Shown here in pieces: positions 1-9,168 of a stretch of DNA of 64,000 bases. The position numbers and the translations under genes were made by a program. This DNA comes from Pirellulaceae bacterium (GTDB lineage Bacteria; Planctomycetota; Planctomycetia; Pirellulales; Pirellulaceae): positions 1,364,001 to 1,428,000 of the forward strand of contig JAHBXS010000001.1 in assembly GCA_019636375.1 (NCBI GenBank), written 5' to 3'. Every line of letters starts with the position of its first letter. Position 1 is the stretch's first letter. Below the pieces are notes generated by a model. The model was not told the origin of the DNA. It saw nothing but the letters and a program-made list of their open reading frames with translations, and did not search any database.

Positions 1-654
1 TTGCTCAGCGGTTAGCTGGATCATAGATTGGCCTTTTTGTGCTGGAGACTCAGAGCACATTGTCTGGAGACGAACAGCGTTCTTTCGCATATAGAATGAC
101 ACTGTCGTTTCGCCGAACCACTCCCAGCCATCCTTTTCTAAAGCCTCACGGCATGACTTTCTCGTTTCTTCGACGTTTCTATCACTTACGAAAATCGCCG
201 AGGCAGGCTGAACAAACAGCTCCTTGCCGAGACTGGCGATTGGCAGTTTTCGAAAGTCGACGTTGCCAATATTTGCCAAATTGACTTGCGCGATTCCGGA
301 TTCACTCGGCATGACCGTTAGCACAAAATGAAAACCGTCTTTGCCGTAAGTCACCGAGCAATAAGCTGGTGAAAACATCGCTCCAGCAAGTTGCGTTAGT
401 CCATTCTTAGTCAAAGTCGAATCGACCTTCCGCGCAACATCCTCGACCTCTCCTTTTGCTCGATAAGATTGCCATGCCACGGACTTCTGCATGTCACCGA
501 CGATTTCAACCGCTGGAAACTCTGTCAAATTGAGAACTCTTTTCGCATCGGCAACTGTGGCAACCTGTGCAATTGCATTTCGGCTCAAAATGGCTGAAAA
601 AATAAACAGGTAAAGACAAACCAATATCGCGAAGCTGAACCGAGTTGCCACCAC
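1..654 (-). CDS. Exported protein of unknown function, C-terminus beyond the left edge
   Basis: The minus strand is open from a GTG at 654 to the first base of the window (218 codons), so the gene is partial and has no visible stop. The start is supported by GGGAGG about 4 nt upstream of the GTG; a second GTG directly follows and is equally possible. The first 32 or so residues form a signal peptide (Arg, then a Leu/Ile/Phe/Val-rich core, ending near AIAQV). The mature part is about 190 residues with no membrane segment and no motif I recognise. It contains a KNGLTQLAG segment, two cysteines, and a region near residue 165 that reads REALEKDGWEWFG. I would call it a secreted hypothetical protein. 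Coding potential is convincing because the frame stays open for 654 nt with ordinary codon use. Confidence 0.72.
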   Translation of the reverse strand, partial: MVATRFSFAILVCLYLFIFSAILSRNAIAQVATVADAKRVLNLTEFPAVEIVGDMQKSVAWQSYRAKGEVEDVARKVDSTLTKNGLTQLAGAMFSPAYCSVTYGKDGFHFVLTVMPSESGIAQVNLANIGNVDFRKLPIASLGKELFVQPASAIFVSDRNVEETRKSCREALEKDGWEWFGETTVSFYMRKNAVRLQTMCSESPAQKGQSMIQLTAEQ

Positions 655-1030
655 AAAACCTCCCAAGTCATGCCTAAATAATTCACCGAATGAAGCTTAG
701 CCATTGGTCACGCCCAAAATACGGAGCCTGATCTTTTACTAACATTCCCACTCAACATATCGAACAAGAAAATACGAGGCAAGATGGTGCAAGACTGATT
801 TCGCGCGCGCTTTTGGCCCTAACGCGAGTCGAGATAGGCAGGCTGTTGTACCTTTGAACCAAATACTCCCAAGCACCGGCGTATATCACTCTATTAGTGG
901 CAGTTTCTTTTAATCAACCTAAATTTTTTCGTAAGACTTTTGACTTTTGGTCAGTTCGTTTTAGAAAATTCAGCGGTGCAATTCCTAGTCTTGGCCCTCA
1001 ACATCCCGGCTAACTTCTCTCACCGTCAAC
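655..1030. other. Intergenic region, no gene seen
   Basis: This 376-base stretch lies upstream of the partial exported gene and downstream of the methyltransferase stop. I see no convincing reading frame, tRNA or strong hairpin. It should hold the promoter of the leftward exported gene, but I cannot point to a specific box. Confidence 0.4.
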
Positions 1031-1864
1031 TCAAACTTTCGAAGGTATTCGTTCTCGAAAGAAACGAAACTGCCACACACAATATCCGTTCCGAAGAGTT
1101 GACAGAAACCAACGAATCAACAGAGGGGGAATATCCACGCCACCGCGCTGGGCGGCTCGTAGGGGAATCGATGTGTGCGATAAGGTGCGGTATCCGGCCG
1201 CCCTGAACAGGTCTTCGGGCGAGTCCGTCAAGTCCGTGAATTGCGTACCCAGTGCGGCAATCCGTTCGTGAATTTCGCGGCTGTATCGTTCGAAGAAACG
1301 CTTTCGCATCAGGTCGCAATAGACAATATGCCGTGGGAACAATGCCTGGAAGGTTTGCAGCAATTGCCGACGCTGTTGATGAGTCAGATACATAAAAACG
1401 CCTTCGATGACAATGTAGGTAAGGTCGGTTGAAGCATGCGACTGCAATTTTTCTTGTAATGATTCCTTTGCGAAATTAATTGATAACCTCTCCACTGGAT
1501 TCGGCGCGGTATTGGATGGCAGTGTTTCTTCCTTGATATTGATGATGGCTGGCTCGTCCACCTCAATCCAGCGACCGCCTTTCAACCGAAACGCCCGAGT
1601 GTCAAAACCGGCACCGATAATGATGATTTTGGCGGTCGGGTTATCCGCCAGAACAGAGCGCAAGTGCTCATCGATGATGGCGTGTCGCATGGCATTGCTG
1701 GCGTTCGGTCGTGGGAAGTTTTCGAATTCCTGCCAGACCTGGCGGGCTTCATCATTCATCAATTGCTGCGCCAGGTAATCCCCGCAAAGTGGTTTGGGCT
1801 TTGCGGCATCCTGGGCTCGCAGTCCCAGTGTGTAGTAAGCGGTCCGTGAGATGTGATTGGTCAT
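1031..1864 (-). CDS. Class I SAM-dependent methyltransferase, leucine carboxyl methyltransferase-like
   Basis: A 277-residue cytosolic protein. The glycine-rich SAM-binding motif reads IIIGAGFDTRAFRL near residue 85, with the GxGxDTR signature of the LCM/PPM family (PF04072 type). That family includes small-molecule O-methyltransferases in bacteria. An acidic loop end (EVDEPAI) and a VIEGVFMYL motif, also typical of the family, follow. The frame can be extended to a TTG at 1879, but the ATG at 1864 has GGGGAA 8 nt upstream, so I chose it. It ends 24 nt from the kinase start region of the next gene but is encoded downstream of that kinase on the same strand, so the two may be co-transcribed. 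The substrate is unknown. Confidence 0.8.
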   Translation of the reverse strand: MTNHISRTAYYTLGLRAQDAAKPKPLCGDYLAQQLMNDEARQVWQEFENFPRPNASNAMRHAIIDEHLRSVLADNPTAKIIIIGAGFDTRAFRLKGGRWIEVDEPAIINIKEETLPSNTAPNPVERLSINFAKESLQEKLQSHASTDLTYIVIEGVFMYLTHQQRRQLLQTFQALFPRHIVYCDLMRKRFFERYSREIHERIAALGTQFTDLTDSPEDLFRAAGYRTLSHTSIPLRAAQRGGVDIPPLLIRWFLSTLRNGYCVWQFRFFRERIPSKV

Positions 1865-1888
1865 AGTAGTTTTCCCCAACGAAGCGAG

Positions 1889-4483
1889 CTATTGCCTGTG
1901 CCGCCAAGATTCGGCTTCGTCTGGTTTTCCGTTCCGTTCGAAATACTGAATCAGTTCGTTCTTGATCATCTGGTTCAAGCGAACCAAATCTTCATCCGCC
2001 TCCGAATCCAAACGACTCTGGATCGTTTCGCTGGCGCCGGTCAACAACTGAACGCCCTGATCAGACGTCGTTCCAGCCAGGTGACAAACCCCGAGCAGAT
2101 ATTGGGCTTCCCAACGATGAATGCCCTGGGGGCGTTCCCGAGTGAGCCAGTCGCCGCAATCCTGCAGGATCGTCATCGCCTCTGCATGGCGCGATTGATT
2201 GACGAGCGCACCTGCAAGATAAAGTTGATAGCGCGCCAGGCGCGAAGGATCGGAAGGTTGTGCATTGCGGGTGGCCTCAACCAGATCACGCCACAGGGGA
2301 ATTTCTGGTTCCCGTTGCCCCAACCGGTGATAACAAAGCGCCAGCAAACGTTTGGCAGTCAGGGTATCGGCGTGTTGATCTCCCAGGCGGGCAGCGCGTC
2401 CGCTGACAAGTTGCAGATAGATGGGCAATGCCTCTTCGTCCCGGCCTGACATCTCGTACATCATGGCCAGATTGGAAAGTGAATCGAGCGTTCGCGGGTG
2501 GTGCTCACCAAACTGGGCCGCACGAATGCGGGAGACTTCTGCCAGGACCGAAAAAGCCTCTTCGGTCTGGCCTGCGTGAATTTTCTGCGTTGCCAACCAG
2601 GTCAAAATCGTATGCCGGTCTGAATCATGCAGTTCGGCACCGTTCATGCGAGCCTGGTCCAGTTCCGCGAACACTTTGGACGCATCGTTTCGTTTGCCCC
2701 GATATGTCAGGCAATTGGCAATGTTCAAACGGCTGCGCAGCGTGTCACGATGTGTTGGTCCCAACAAGCTGGCCCGAAGTTTCGCAACAGTCTCAAATTC
2801 GGGGAGCGCCTCGGCATAGCGCTCCTGGCGAGCAAGGCAATAAGCCCACAAATGCCTTGATTCAAGTGTCGATAAATCTTCCGTTCCCAAATGGAAAGTT
2901 CGCGTCTCGATGCAGTACTGCAACAGTCGCTCAGCCTCCGCGTAATCGCCGATTCCGATCAGCGTGCGGGCGATGGACTCGGCCAAGCGAGCCGACATGA
3001 GTGGATTGATCGATTTTTGTTTTTCAATGTCTTCCGCCGCCACTTTCATGCGGTTCCTCAATACCGAACGCAAGTCAGTTTCTTCGGTGTAAACATCGAG
3101 ATCCGAAAACAGCGACTCCAGCATCGACGCTGTCTGTTCGGCCTCACTTCGCTGGGACTCGACATCGAGACGCAACGACTTTTCCTGGACCAGCAGTTGT
3201 CGCGTTCTTGTCAGTCCCCAACCCAGTCCGATCAATGCAGTCAGGATGGCCAGCACCAGCAAACCAGCCAACACCGAGGCTGTTCTGTTTCGACGCAGAA
3301 ACACCGCACAGCGATATCGCCATGTGGGCGGACCGGCCAACACGGGACGCCGATCCAGATAACGGCGCAAGTCATCGGCCAGTTCGGCCGCCGTCTGATA
3401 CCGCCGCTGGCGATTCCGCTCGAGGGCCTTCATCACGATCCAGTCCAAGTCCCCACGCACGGCACCACACAGTCGTCGCTGGTCCAGTGCCCGGTGGGCC
3501 GCGATTTGCGGTGCCGAGGCACCGCTACTGATCCGGCGACTCGGTGTGGGCGGATCGACTTCCCGAATCGCTTGCAATAAATCCAGTGTTGCCGAATTAC
3601 GAACGCGCTCCGTATCCAATGGCGTTGAACCGGTGAGCAACTCATACAGGATCACGCCCAGCGAATAGATGTCGCTGCGGGTATCAACATCCAGTTGGTT
3701 CAGGCCGGCTTGTTCCGGACTCATGTACTCCAGCGTGCCAATCACCGAAGCGAAATCGGTAAACAATGTCTGCTCGGTCAGTTTTTTTCCCAATGCCTTG
3801 GCAACGCCAAAATCGATGATCCGTGCTGCGGGGGCACCGTCGTATTCGGTCACCAGGATGTTGGTCGGCTTGAGGTCGCGGTGAATGATTCCTTTTTGAT
3901 GGGCGTGCTGGATTCCATCGCAGACCGAAACAAACAACTCGATCCGCTGACGGGGCGACATCTGGGCCCGGTCGCAGTACTCGGTGATCGGCAGCCCGCA
4001 AACCAGCTCCATGACGAAATAGGGTCGGCCATCGTCGGTTTTCCCGGCGTCGAAGACGCGGGCGATTTGCGGATGGTCCATCAGGGCCAGTGCCTGTTGC
4101 TCGGCGGCGAACCGGGCCAGCACCGTTTTGCCGGCCAGTTCGGACCTGACGATCTTCACCGCGACTCGGCGCGAGACCGGAGCCGTTTGCTCGGCCATGT
4201 AAACGATCCCCATCCCTCCGCGGCCGATGACCTGCAACAGCTTGTATGGCCCCAGCATGGTGGACGCGGGCATCTCATCCATAGATGCCGATTGGGCAAT
4301 CATCTGATCGATAACCGGTTGGTCGATCCACTCACCAGCTCGATCATGGGCTCGCAGCAGCCGCAGGACTTCGGCAATCAACTCCGAATCGTTAGCGCAT
4401 TGATCCATCACCCAGGCATCGCGTTCCTGGAGCGACTCGATTTCGGTGGCGTGTTGGAAAATGGCTTCGATTCGGTTCGACAT
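1889..4483 (-). CDS. Membrane Ser/Thr protein kinase with C-terminal TPR repeats
   Basis: An 864-residue eukaryotic-like (Hanks-type) kinase. The kinase domain runs from about residue 78 to 390: glycine loop IGRGGMG at 87-93, ATP-binding Lys110, catalytic HRDLKPTN at 201-208 and DFG at 224-226, so all key residues are intact. One transmembrane helix (about residues 398-420) follows an Arg-rich stretch. The remaining 440 residues are tetratricopeptide repeats of the MalT/kinesin-light-chain type, with recurring patterns such as RLLQYCIE and ALPEFETVA, probably a protein-binding module outside the membrane. It is encoded directly downstream (168 nt) of an ECF sigma factor on the same strand, a common planctomycete pairing. 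The kinase may control that sigma factor or respond to the same signal. Confidence 0.93.
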   Translation of the reverse strand: MSNRIEAIFQHATEIESLQERDAWVMDQCANDSELIAEVLRLLRAHDRAGEWIDQPVIDQMIAQSASMDEMPASTMLGPYKLLQVIGRGGMGIVYMAEQTAPVSRRVAVKIVRSELAGKTVLARFAAEQQALALMDHPQIARVFDAGKTDDGRPYFVMELVCGLPITEYCDRAQMSPRQRIELFVSVCDGIQHAHQKGIIHRDLKPTNILVTEYDGAPAARIIDFGVAKALGKKLTEQTLFTDFASVIGTLEYMSPEQAGLNQLDVDTRSDIYSLGVILYELLTGSTPLDTERVRNSATLDLLQAIREVDPPTPSRRISSGASAPQIAAHRALDQRRLCGAVRGDLDWIVMKALERNRQRRYQTAAELADDLRRYLDRRPVLAGPPTWRYRCAVFLRRNRTASVLAGLLVLAILTALIGLGWGLTRTRQLLVQEKSLRLDVESQRSEAEQTASMLESLFSDLDVYTEETDLRSVLRNRMKVAAEDIEKQKSINPLMSARLAESIARTLIGIGDYAEAERLLQYCIETRTFHLGTEDLSTLESRHLWAYCLARQERYAEALPEFETVAKLRASLLGPTHRDTLRSRLNIANCLTYRGKRNDASKVFAELDQARMNGAELHDSDRHTILTWLATQKIHAGQTEEAFSVLAEVSRIRAAQFGEHHPRTLDSLSNLAMMYEMSGRDEEALPIYLQLVSGRAARLGDQHADTLTAKRLLALCYHRLGQREPEIPLWRDLVEATRNAQPSDPSRLARYQLYLAGALVNQSRHAEAMTILQDCGDWLTRERPQGIHRWEAQYLLGVCHLAGTTSDQGVQLLTGASETIQSRLDSEADEDLVRLNQMIKNELIQYFERNGKPDEAESWRHRQ

Positions 4484-4651
4484 CTGATTGGCTCAATAAG
4501 TGTCCTGACAAATAAGCACCGATTTATCGTTTCGCGCTTCAAAAAAATGCGACTTTGCATGGCCTAGCCATCGATTTATAGTCGCTCGTCATTCCGATTC
4601 GAGGCAACAAAGGATTCAATCTTCATTGATGGCGTCGGTGCGCTCACCGCC

Positions 4652-5236
4652 TCAGAGAGGCAGGCGACCATCTTCCAACTGCTCTGGTTCCAGTCGTGCC
4701 AGCAGCCAAGCGCGGGCAAACGTCCAGTGGCGATGGGCGGTTGCGCGGGAAATGCCCAATACCTCGCAGGTTTGCTCGACCGTCAATCCACCAAAATAAC
4801 GCAGCGTCACCAGCCGGGCCTTGATGGGGTCCTCCCGAGCCAATTCCTCCAAGGCCTCGTCGAGCGCCAATAACCGATCATCGTCCATTATGCCGGCAAC
4901 CTGTTCCAGCACGACATCGACCCGGTTGGCTTCGCCGCCATGTTTGATCCGTTTCTTGCGGCGGGCGTTGTTCATCAGGATATGCCGCATCACTTCGGCG
5001 GCCACTGCCAGAAAATGCCCCGCCGAATTCCAGTTTTGATCCTTGCCCGGCCCCATCAACCGCAACCAGACTTCATGCACCAACGCCGTGGGCTGCAGCG
5101 TCTGCCCGGGTCGCTCGCGAGCCAGTCTGGCACTGGCCATCCGCCGCAGTTCTTGATAGACCTGATCGAACAAAATCCGCGACGCCTGCTCATCGCCAGC
5201 CTTGATCCGTTCGAGTATGTCCTGCAAATCGCTCAT
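4652..5236 (-). CDS. ECF-type RNA polymerase sigma factor (planctomycete-expanded subgroup)
   Basis: A 194-residue sigma-70 family regulator. Region 2 covers about residues 8-80, with HEVWLRLMG and a helix around HFLAVAAEVMRHILMNNARRK. Region 4 is a helix-turn-helix near residues 150-185 (GGLTVEQTCEVLGISRATAHRHW). The spacing and the QTLQPTALVHEVWLR signature fit the TIGR02999/PF07638 ECF group, which is expanded in planctomycetes and often sits beside Ser/Thr kinase genes, as here. I start it at the ATG at 5236 rather than the TTG at 5242. No anti-sigma factor is adjacent, so the downstream kinase is the most likely regulator. That last point is inference. Confidence 0.9.
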   Translation of the reverse strand: MSDLQDILERIKAGDEQASRILFDQVYQELRRMASARLARERPGQTLQPTALVHEVWLRLMGPGKDQNWNSAGHFLAVAAEVMRHILMNNARRKKRIKHGGEANRVDVVLEQVAGIMDDDRLLALDEALEELAREDPIKARLVTLRYFGGLTVEQTCEVLGISRATAHRHWTFARAWLLARLEPEQLEDGRLPL

Positions 5237-5410
5237 GGACAACTATTTTAGTCTGAACTTGGGTTGCGACAAAGATGCAGAGTGACCAAAACGTTTCGCG
5301 TTGCAAATAGTTCAAGTTGGATTTTTTTCATTTTCGTGAAGCGCGCAAGCTAAAAACGGGGCAAACAGGTTTAGACAGTTGCCGTGTTTCAGTATCGAGG
5401 AACTAAAATT

Positions 5411-7681
5411 ATGAATCCATTGCCACAAATGTGCGAGTCTTCGGTCGACCGTCAGCCGAGAAACAAACAGATTCTGGAAAGAGTTCTGTTCCCCAGTTCG
5501 TTATGCAGCAAGCCAAGGCTAGTCCTGCTAATCGCCATCGCCATTCTGGCCAGCGGCCAAAAAGTTCAAGCCCAGTTCTTTACCAATTCGGGCTCGGTTG
5601 CCAAGATTATTCAAACCGGTGATGCATTGCCTGGTGGGATTGGCACCTATTCGGGATTTGTGGGTGGACACCAGTTTGGTCTTGGCCAGTACGCCTTCTC
5701 TCACGCGATCAGCAACTCACCGGAAGATTCAGCGATCGTAGTTGCGTCCCTTAGCGGAATTCAAACGGTGGTGCGAACGGGGGATTTGGTTCCAGGCGGC
5801 GGCAGCTTCCTGGGTGGTCAAGTCAACTTCATACAGCCCAAAGGCACCACTGCCATCACAGCCACGCTTTCTGGCACCGGTGGCACCAACAATGACACCG
5901 CACTGTTTTTGTCTGGACAGGGTGGCCTCGTTGGAATTGCTCGTGAGGGCACAGCAGTCGGCGGCGGATTCACTTTGGGCAACCTGCAGGGCGGGACAGC
6001 CCGTCCGGTACGCGATGGAGCCGGCAACGTCTATTTCAGTGCCCCCCTGAATGGTCCGTCGGAAGCCAATTCGATTGTTCGGGGAAATGGAACGCTCCTG
6101 GATGTCTTGGTTAAGTCGGGAGACAACGCGGCGGGCAATGGCCAGTTTGTGGCTTTCTCACCCCATCAAGTCAGCAGCAACGGCAACCTGGCTTTCTCAG
6201 CCCTGCTGGACGGAACAAGCGGCGGAGCGTCCGACAATCGCGGCGTGTATCGGCACAATTCCAACGGATTGACCGAGATCATCCGCAAGGGAGCTGCGGT
6301 TCTGGACAACAATGGCACTTTTAACCTGTTTACTGATGTTCATGTGAACGACGCAGGCCAGGTTGGTTTTCTTGGCGACGGCATCAATGGTACTGCCGGG
6401 GGAAACACAGACCGGGAGGGCGTATTCTTTCACGATGGAAACCAATTGCGGCAGCTCGTGCGCACTGGCCAAACGGCACCCGACAACGATGGCGTACTGG
6501 CCAATCTCGAACTGTCGGACATGAACGAACAAGGCTCGGTGCTGGTACGTTCGACCGGCTCGAAAACTAGTCTGGGCTTGTCCAGTGGTGCCAGCCGTCT
6601 GCTGATGCACGATCAAACCAGCTTGCGTCAGTTGGCTGCAACCGGAGATGCGGCCGAGCAGGGTGGATTTTTTGGCAGTTTTGTCGGAGTCGATCTCAAC
6701 GACAACAACTTGGTGATGTACACCGCCACGCTTAGCCTGACTCCGGGCGGTCCGGCCGGTGTTGCTGGAGTATTCCTGACGGACGGCATCGAGACGATTC
6801 GGGCCGTGGGACCGAATGACAACCTGGGCGGATCGACTGTCCAAAGCGTATTCAGCGCAGCAGGTACGCTTAATGAACACGGGCAGTTCACGTTTGGGGC
6901 GACGTTGACCGGCGGCAGCAACTTCGTCGGCGTTTATACTCCCACATTGAATTGGCGTTCGGGAACAACTGGTTCCTGGGACGACGCTGAAAACTGGACC
7001 TTGGGAATAGCTCCCGGCGACGTACACGATCTCCGCATCAACGCGGCAATCAATCTTACCGTTCACGCCTCGACGGAGGATGCTGCCGTTCGAAGCGTCC
7101 AAGTGGGAACGGCTGGCGATGGCACCGTTCGCCTTGTCTTGGCTCAATCGGAACTGGCCGCTTCCGCCGGCTTGATTGTGGGTGATCGAGGGATTTTGGC
7201 TGGGTCCGGCCAGGTGAATGGAGACGTACAAATCGATGGCGGTCGAGTGGCACCCGGCACATCGATTGGCTTCCTTTCGTTTCAGGAGAACCTCAATTTC
7301 TCAGCGGAATCGATTCTGGAAATCGAATTGGGAGGTCTACTGCCAAACCAATTCGATCGGTTGGATGTATTCGGGAATCTGAACTTGGCAGGAAACTTGG
7401 ACATTCAATTCATCAATGGATTTTTGCCGAATATCGGTGACGAGTTTGTTTTCCTGACCGTCGGGCAGAATCGTACCGGGTTCTTTAACGGACTGTTGGA
7501 AGGCGATTTGGTTGGCAACTTTGGCGGACGGCACTTGCGAATCACCTATCTCGCAGGCGACGGCAACGACATCGCTCTGTTTACATCTATCCCAGAGCCC
7601 ACACATGGGATACTTGTCTTGGCAGGTGTATTTGTCGTCTTTACGCGCCGTCGAAGCCGGACGATGGCAAATCGACTTTAA
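5411..7681 (+). CDS. Exported PEP-CTERM repeat protein (NxxGxxxF repeats plus autotransporter-like beta strand region)
   Basis: About 756 residues. The start at 5411 has GAGGAA upstream; an earlier in-frame ATG at 5384 has no ribosome-binding site. The N-terminal export signal is long, with its hydrophobic core around residues 38-52. The first 500 residues are tandem units with an Asn-x-x-Gly-x-x-x-Phe core (SSNGNLAFSALL, NDAGQVGFLGDG, NEHGQFTFGATL), the choice-of-anchor/DUF7453-like pattern. A beta-rich region (about 520-730) follows with LAGSGQVNGDVQIDGG, resembling autotransporter-associated strand repeats. The C-terminus is a sorting tail with PEPT, a short hydrophobic helix and an RRRSR cluster, the hallmark of PEP-CTERM substrates handled by exosortase. 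No exosortase gene is in the window. Likely role: cell-surface or matrix protein. Confidence 0.9.
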   Translation: MNPLPQMCESSVDRQPRNKQILERVLFPSSLCSKPRLVLLIAIAILASGQKVQAQFFTNSGSVAKIIQTGDALPGGIGTYSGFVGGHQFGLGQYAFSHAISNSPEDSAIVVASLSGIQTVVRTGDLVPGGGSFLGGQVNFIQPKGTTAITATLSGTGGTNNDTALFLSGQGGLVGIAREGTAVGGGFTLGNLQGGTARPVRDGAGNVYFSAPLNGPSEANSIVRGNGTLLDVLVKSGDNAAGNGQFVAFSPHQVSSNGNLAFSALLDGTSGGASDNRGVYRHNSNGLTEIIRKGAAVLDNNGTFNLFTDVHVNDAGQVGFLGDGINGTAGGNTDREGVFFHDGNQLRQLVRTGQTAPDNDGVLANLELSDMNEQGSVLVRSTGSKTSLGLSSGASRLLMHDQTSLRQLAATGDAAEQGGFFGSFVGVDLNDNNLVMYTATLSLTPGGPAGVAGVFLTDGIETIRAVGPNDNLGGSTVQSVFSAAGTLNEHGQFTFGATLTGGSNFVGVYTPTLNWRSGTTGSWDDAENWTLGIAPGDVHDLRINAAINLTVHASTEDAAVRSVQVGTAGDGTVRLVLAQSELAASAGLIVGDRGILAGSGQVNGDVQIDGGRVAPGTSIGFLSFQENLNFSAESILEIELGGLLPNQFDRLDVFGNLNLAGNLDIQFINGFLPNIGDEFVFLTVGQNRTGFFNGLLEGDLVGNFGGRHLRITYLAGDGNDIALFTSIPEPTHGILVLAGVFVVFTRRRSRTMANRL

Positions 7682-7815
7682 TATGGCTGCACGTAAATGA
7701 TCGGCACATTTTCGAAGTCCAGATCACAATTTCAAAGTCTTGCAAATATAGCCTCCTGAAACATCGCGTTGTTTACGGACTATCCCCAAATTTCGCCACC
7801 AGAAGACTCAGGTTC

Positions 7816-9027
7816 TTATTGCGAGTCGGCAAGTTGTTTGGCGACTTCGAAGATTTTTGCCCAGCCGTCTGGCAACTCGTCGCGCATCACCCAACGCAGA
7901 AAATTCAAATCGTGATCGTGCTCGTCAAAGATAAACGCATTTAGGTTGGTCTTTCCCAACGATTCGAATCGACGCTGGAGATCATGCACCCCTTCAACCT
8001 CCACATTCGCATCATCCGTACCGTGAAAAATGTAAATGGGAAGATCGAGTCGGGTAAGGCGAGTCTTGTTGGGCTCAAGTGAAAAATGCTCCTTTAACCA
8101 AGGAATCGAAACACGAAAATAGAACTTCCAAATCCAGTTTTCATTCCCTTCCGCGATGGATTTCAATAAGTAGTCATGTGTCGGCTTGCTGCGCATGGCA
8201 AAGTCCTCCGCCGTCAAAAAGCCATCTTTATTGGCATCCAACAGTGCAAACGGAGCGTTCTGCAGCCCGGCTTGGCGGTATCTGGCGACCCCGGCCTCTT
8301 CCGACTCGTACTCGTCCTGGCTGATCTGGCCGTCCTTGTCGGCGTCGAAAATGGGGAGCAAGTTAATCATCGAACCCTTGCCGGTAAACTGTGTTGCAAT
8401 GATGTCGAACATATTTTCATGGGCATAACCGGCCAAAAGAATCGCGTCGATCTTGTCCGGAAATTTCTCGGCTGCCATCGACGCAATAACGGTCCCCTCA
8501 CTCCAGCCCAACAGAATGATTTTTGCGTCAGCCAATTGCTCTTTTTGTTTGAGGGTATCGATGATCATTTCCAGGTCAGCCGTTTCGACACTCGGCACAA
8601 CTTTGCTGAACTTGTCTCGGTCTACTTCATCAAACCAGGGAGCCTTGTCGCCGATGGTCACGCCTCGTTTGTTGTACGAGAAAAAAGCCAACCCCTGGCG
8701 GCACATTTCTTGTGCCGGCAAGTCAAAATAGTTGAATGACTTGTCCCCTATTTGACGTTTGTCCAAATAAGTGCCCGGTCCGGTGCCATGCACATAGATG
8801 ACGAGAGCAGGAAGCGGTGCGTTGCCATTTGACCTGGGGAGGCACAATCGTCCTTCAATCCGCGCCTGGTCAGCCAATTCGATTTCCACGATTTCATCAA
8901 TCGTTTGATCGCCGTCATCCTGAACGGGCGAGATGTTGATTGCCGAATGGGCTTGGGCAACGAAAGCCACCCACAGCAAAGCAAACCACACCACCAAACA
9001 AACCTTGGATATTTCAGCGGATTTCAT
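7816..9027 (-). CDS. Exported alpha/beta hydrolase with an inserted EF-hand pair
   Basis: A 403-residue secreted hydrolase. AAGGAG lies 7 nt before the ATG at 9027, and the next 25 residues form a clean signal peptide ending near AQAHS; an upstream extension to 9153 lacks these features. The hydrolase fold shows the oxyanion motif VHGTGPGT, nucleophile elbow GWSEG, an acid in GTDDANV, and a catalytic His in HDHDLN. Between nucleophile and lid lies an insertion with two calcium-binding loops, DADKDGQISQDE and DANKDGFLTAED, separated by about 30 residues. This looks like an EF-hand domain rather than a dockerin. The substrate is unknown; esterase or peptidase (S9/dienelactone hydrolase-like) activity is plausible. 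Divergent from alaS with a palindrome between them. Confidence 0.88.
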   Translation of the reverse strand: MKSAEISKVCLVVWFALLWVAFVAQAHSAINISPVQDDGDQTIDEIVEIELADQARIEGRLCLPRSNGNAPLPALVIYVHGTGPGTYLDKRQIGDKSFNYFDLPAQEMCRQGLAFFSYNKRGVTIGDKAPWFDEVDRDKFSKVVPSVETADLEMIIDTLKQKEQLADAKIILLGWSEGTVIASMAAEKFPDKIDAILLAGYAHENMFDIIATQFTGKGSMINLLPIFDADKDGQISQDEYESEEAGVARYRQAGLQNAPFALLDANKDGFLTAEDFAMRSKPTHDYLLKSIAEGNENWIWKFYFRVSIPWLKEHFSLEPNKTRLTRLDLPIYIFHGTDDANVEVEGVHDLQRRFESLGKTNLNAFIFDEHDHDLNFLRWVMRDELPDGWAKIFEVAKQLADSQ

Positions 9028-9111
9028 CGGACGACTCCTTGGAGTTTGAGATTCGAATTCCGTCAACTGCAAAAACCAACTCCACGCCACCTCGCCGAGT
9101 TTTCTGACTGC

Positions 9112-9130
9112 GGTATACTCTAAGTATACC
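9112..9130. promoter_or_regulatory. Perfect palindrome in the hydrolase/alaS divergent promoter region
   Basis: GGTATACT-CTA-AGTATACC is an 8-bp inverted repeat with a 3-nt centre, lying 39 nt before the alaS start and 85 nt from the divergent hydrolase start. It resembles a repressor operator, and it also contains TATACT-like minus 10 elements on both strands. Whether it is an operator or overlapping promoter boxes cannot be decided by eye. Confidence 0.45.
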
Positions 9131-9168
9131 CTTTTTAGGTCCTTGTTACCCACTCAGGATTCCATCGA

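Noticed and set aside
2428..3580. Long plus-strand open frames opposite the kinase gene
   Set aside because: They are antisense shadows of a GC-rich coding sequence whose minus-strand product is a complete kinase.
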